Origin: Candidatus Eiseniibacteriota bacterium
GTDB lineage: Bacteria > Eisenbacteria > RBG-16-71-46 > CAIMUX01 > VGJL01
Assembly (NCBI GenBank): GCA_014729455.1
Contig: WJJW01000407.1
Location: forward strand, 1-7,716
Reading direction: 5' to 3'
DNA: 7,716 nt
The position numbers and the translations under genes are program-made. This document shows, piece by piece, positions 4,998 to 7,716 of the stretch. Positions within the stretch are counted from its first letter, which is position 1; the number at the start of each line of letters is the position of its first letter. The notes below the pieces were generated by a model. The model had not been told where the DNA came from and ran no database searches. It saw only the letters and a program-made list of their open reading frames with translations.

Positions 4998-6458
4998 TCA
5001 CATCCCCCCGAGCCCGTGCAGGGCGGTGTCGAGGACCGGCTGCGGGTAGAGCCCGACCCACAGCAGCAGCAGGATCACAACGGCCAGGATCGCCGTCTCG
5101 CGGAAGCTCAGATCCGCGATCGCGCCGGTCGCCGCGCGCGGGCCGTGGAAGACGCGCGCCACGATCCGCAGCGAATAGATCGCGGCGAAGACGAGCCCGG
5201 CCGTCGCGAGGATCGCGTAGACCGGCTGCGTGCGATAGACGCCGACCAGGATCAGGAACTCCGCCACGAAGTTCGCCATCCCGGGCAGACCGAGCGAGGC
5301 GAGCGCGAGCATCAGGCCGATCGTCCCGGTCCGGGGGATCGCCTTCCAGAGACCGCCCATCGCCGCCAGGTCGCGCGTGTGCAGCCGCTCGTAGAGCATG
5401 CCGACGAGCAGGAACAGGCCGCCCGTGCTGAGTCCGTGGGCGATCATCTGGATCACGACCCCCTGCCACGCCAGCTCGTTGAAGGCGTAGACCCCGATCA
5501 GGACGAACCCCATGTGGCTGACGCTCGTGTAGGCGACCAGCCGCTTGAGGTCGGTCTGCCCGAAGGCGAGGACCGCGCCGTAGAGGATCCCGACCACACC
5601 GAGGACCATCCCGACCGGCGCGAACCGCTCCGACGCCTCCGGGAACAGCGGCACCGCGAAGCGGATCAGCCCGTACGCCCCCGTCTTCAGGAGCAGCCCG
5701 GCGAGGATCACGCTGCCGGCGGTCGGCGCCTGGGTGTGCGCGTCGGGCAGCCAGGTGTGGACCGGAACCGCCGGGATCTTCACCGCGAAGGCGATGAAGA
5801 AGCCGAGCATCAGGAACATCCCCGTCCTCGGCGCGACGGCCGTGCCGATCAGATCGACGGAATCGAAGCTGAGCACGCCGGTCGCCGCGTGGTTCGCCCA
5901 GACGAGCCCGATGATCGAGAGCAGCATCAGCAACCCGCTCGCCTGGGTGAAGAGGAAGAACTTCATCGCCGCGTAGGAGCGGTTCTCGTGCCCCCAGATG
6001 CCGATCAGGAAGTACATCGGCACCAGCATCAGCTCCCAGAAGAAGTAGAACAGGAACAGGTCGAGCGCGGTGAAGACGCCCACCACGCCGGCGAGCACCC
6101 ACAGCAGGTTGAAATGGAAGAACCCGACCCGGTGCGCGATCTCGTTGCGCGAGGCGGCGACCGAGAGCAGCCCCAGCAGGAGCGTCAGCACGACCAGCAG
6201 GAGGCTCAGCCCGTCGACCGCCAGGTGGAAGCCGATCCCGAGCCGGGGGATCCAGTCAACGTCGGTCTCGGCGAGCCATCCGCCGAGGAAGGGAGCGCCG
6301 TCCGGGCCGGCGCGGAAGAGCGAGAGCGCGATCCCGATCCCGGCCAGCAGCGAGGCCGCGGCGATCCACCGGCAGAGCCGCGGCCGCCGGTCTCCGGCCA
6401 GCCAGGAGAAGAGGCCGCCGGCGAGCAGCACGAGGATCAACAGCGGCAGCGGGCTCAT
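4998..6458 (-). CDS. nuoM: NADH-quinone oxidoreductase subunit M
   Basis: A 486-residue polytopic membrane protein, one of the proton-pumping antiporter-like subunits of complex I. The start is ATG 6458, giving MSPLPLLILVLLAGG as the first membrane segment; longer readings of this frame to 7142 are antisense-free shadow sequence inside nuoL. Family signatures: FFWELMLVPMYFLIG with E142 in TM5, AVKIPAVPVHTWLPDAHTQAP with K227 and H234 (discontinuous TM7), LLLKTGAYG with K258, DLKRLVAYTSVSHMGF, and NFVAEFLIL with E400 in TM12. Spacing agrees with E. coli E144, K234, K265 and E407. The protein is somewhat shorter than E. coli NuoM (509) but within the family's range. Its start overlaps the nuoL stop as ATGA (6455-6458), and the poor ribosome binding site there suggests translation coupled to nuoL. 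Confidence 0.97.
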   Translation of the reverse strand: MSPLPLLILVLLAGGLFSWLAGDRRPRLCRWIAAASLLAGIGIALSLFRAGPDGAPFLGGWLAETDVDWIPRLGIGFHLAVDGLSLLLVVLTLLLGLLSVAASRNEIAHRVGFFHFNLLWVLAGVVGVFTALDLFLFYFFWELMLVPMYFLIGIWGHENRSYAAMKFFLFTQASGLLMLLSIIGLVWANHAATGVLSFDSVDLIGTAVAPRTGMFLMLGFFIAFAVKIPAVPVHTWLPDAHTQAPTAGSVILAGLLLKTGAYGLIRFAVPLFPEASERFAPVGMVLGVVGILYGAVLAFGQTDLKRLVAYTSVSHMGFVLIGVYAFNELAWQGVVIQMIAHGLSTGGLFLLVGMLYERLHTRDLAAMGGLWKAIPRTGTIGLMLALASLGLPGMANFVAEFLILVGVYRTQPVYAILATAGLVFAAIYSLRIVARVFHGPRAATGAIADLSFRETAILAVVILLLLWVGLYPQPVLDTALHGLGGM

Positions 6459-7716
6459 CGGAACACCACCAGGAAGAGGACCAGGACCGCGCCGCCGGCG
6501 ATCGCGACGGCGTACCAGCGCAGACGTCCCGTCTGCGTCGTGCGCAGCAGGAGGTTGGCGAGAGCGATCACCGAGACGATGCCGCGGTAGATCAGATCGA
6601 TCGCATCCCCGCGCAACGCCCGCGCGGTCACGACGAGCGGGCGGACGAACAGGACGTCGTACAGGACATCGAACCCCCAGCCGGCGCGCCAGAACCGCGC
6701 GACCGCGGCCGGAACGAGCGGCGTGTCGCGCTCCTCGCCCCGCCGCCGCTCGGGCCGCAGATACCAGAGCCAGGCGAGGAGGATCCCGAACAGGGAGGCG
6801 GCGACGGCGACGGCGAGCAAGGTCCATTCGAGCCCGAGACCGGCGTGGTGCGGCGCCGGCGCGCCGAAGGTCCCTTCGAGGAAGTGGCCGAACGGCTTGA
6901 ACCCGCCGAGTGTCGAGGGGATCTCGAGCCAGCCGGCGGCGACGGAGAGCGCGCCGAGGACGACCAGCGGCCCGAGCATCCGCGCGTCGGCGACGCGGTG
7001 CGGTTCGCCCCGCTCCGGTCCATAGAAGACCAGGAAGATCAGCCGGAAGGTGTAGACCGCCGTCACCAGCGCCCCGAGGATCCCCGCCGCCCAGAGCCAG
7101 GGGGAGCCGTGCGGAGCGATCCAAGCCTCGGTGAGGATCCACTCCTTGCTGAAGAAGCCGGAGGTGATCAACGGGAAGCCGGCCAGCGCGCCGCCGGCGA
7201 TCAGGAACGTCCAGAACGTCACCGGAATCCGGTGCCGCAGCCCCCCCATCCGGAAGATGTCCCGTTCATGATGGAGGCTCAGGGAGACCACGCCGGCCCC
7301 GAGGAAGAGCAGCGCCTTGAAGCAGGCATGCGTCATCAGGTGGAAGATGCCCGCCGACCAGGCGCCGACCCCGAGCGCCAGGAACATGTAGCCGATCTGA
7401 CTGATCGTCGAGTAGGCGAGGACCCGTTTGATGTCGCGCTGCGCGAGCGCGCGGAAGCCGGCGATCAGCAGCGTCGCCGCGCCGATCGCCGCCACCGCCG
7501 TCATCGCCGCCGGGGCGAGCTCGAAGAGCGGATGCATCCGGGCGATCAGGTAGACGCCCGCCGTCACCATCGTGGCGGCATGGATCAGCGCGGAGACCGG
7601 GGTCGGACCGGCCATCGCGTCGGGGAGCCAGGTCTGCAGCGGGAGCTGGGCCGACTTGCCGACTGCGCCGCCGAGCAAGAGGAACGCGGCGGCGACCGCC
7701 GGGGTCGCGCCGACCG
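6455..7716 (-). CDS. nuoL: NADH-quinone oxidoreductase subunit L, C-terminal 419 residues
   Basis: The frame enters from the right edge and ends at TGA 6457-6455, giving 419 codons; about the first 220 residues are outside. NuoL is the most distal antiporter-like pump of complex I and carries the long lateral helix that runs along NuoM and NuoN. Seen here: the TM7 motif LGGAVGKSAQLPLQTWLPDA (family Lys, K229 in E. coli), GPTPVSALIHAATMVTAGVYL, DIKRVLAYSTISQIGYM, LMTHACFKALLFLGAG, and GFFSKEWIL (family TM12 Lys followed by an acidic residue, here Glu). The C-terminal part has AGWGFDVLYDVLFVRP and GRLRWYAVAIAGGAV, matching the lateral helix region and the anchoring last membrane segment. No frame break is seen. 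It is followed by nuoM with a 4-base overlap. Confidence 0.97.
   Translation of the reverse strand, partial: VGATPAVAAAFLLLGGAVGKSAQLPLQTWLPDAMAGPTPVSALIHAATMVTAGVYLIARMHPLFELAPAAMTAVAAIGAATLLIAGFRALAQRDIKRVLAYSTISQIGYMFLALGVGAWSAGIFHLMTHACFKALLFLGAGVVSLSLHHERDIFRMGGLRHRIPVTFWTFLIAGGALAGFPLITSGFFSKEWILTEAWIAPHGSPWLWAAGILGALVTAVYTFRLIFLVFYGPERGEPHRVADARMLGPLVVLGALSVAAGWLEIPSTLGGFKPFGHFLEGTFGAPAPHHAGLGLEWTLLAVAVAASLFGILLAWLWYLRPERRRGEERDTPLVPAAVARFWRAGWGFDVLYDVLFVRPLVVTARALRGDAIDLIYRGIVSVIALANLLLRTTQTGRLRWYAVAIAGGAVLVLFLVVFR

Noticed and set aside
4210..6102. Long minus-strand open frame of 630 codons in a second frame over nuoM and nuoN
   Set aside because: Arg/Gly-rich shadow frame created by high GC; the conserved NuoM and NuoN residues are in the other frame.
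4980..6590. Long plus-strand open frame of 536 codons opposite nuoM
   Set aside because: It is antisense to a clear nuoM/nuoN/nuoL frame. The translation is a repetitive Arg/Glu/Asp/Gln-rich string typical of the complement of GC-rich membrane-protein genes.
1..7716. CRISPR array, tRNA or rRNA genes, transposases or integrases
   Set aside because: No regularly spaced repeats, no cloverleaf or rRNA-like sequence and no recombinase motif were recognised on either strand.

Overview
The window comes from a GC-rich bacterial chromosome. The best clue to its identity is a decayed segment near the left end that resembles the FlgD-type Ig-like C-terminal domain found on exported proteins of Eisenbacteria/FCB-like lineages. 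That affiliation is an inference and not firm. The nuo genes are of the ordinary bacterial 14-subunit complex I type.

Layout. Positions 1-53 hold the first codons of a leftward gene that leaves the window, with a candidate promoter at 89-115. Positions 180-785 hold no intact gene but contain two pieces of decayed exported-protein genes pointing away from each other (leftward 251-403, rightward 399-653). An imperfect inverted repeat lies across their junction, and flipping the stretch between its arms would join the two pieces in frame. About 790-1045 is gene-free and ends in a dyad-symmetric site just before the next gene.

Positions 1046-3532 hold a tight rightward three-gene operon: a 91-residue helical protein of unknown function, a 175-residue helix-turn-helix (HTH) protein, and a 571-residue GHKL (Hsp90/MutL/MORC-like) ATPase with an Ig-like domain and a distinctive C-terminal domain. 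The genes overlap by 4 and 29 bases, so they are probably translated together. No nuclease or other recognised effector lies beside them. This operon is the most likely candidate for an undescribed system. Its third codon positions look less saturated with G/C than those of the nuo genes, and it sits beside gene debris, which fits an accessory insertion.

Positions 3555-7716 hold the leftward end of a nuo operon: nuoL (N-terminus outside the window), nuoM and nuoN, the three antiporter-like proton-pumping membrane subunits of NADH:quinone oxidoreductase. nuoL and nuoM overlap by 4 bases and nuoM and nuoN are 3 bases apart. Key membrane-embedded charged residues are present in all three, so they look functional. 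The nuo operon and the ATPase operon converge with only 22 bases between stop codons and no clear terminator.
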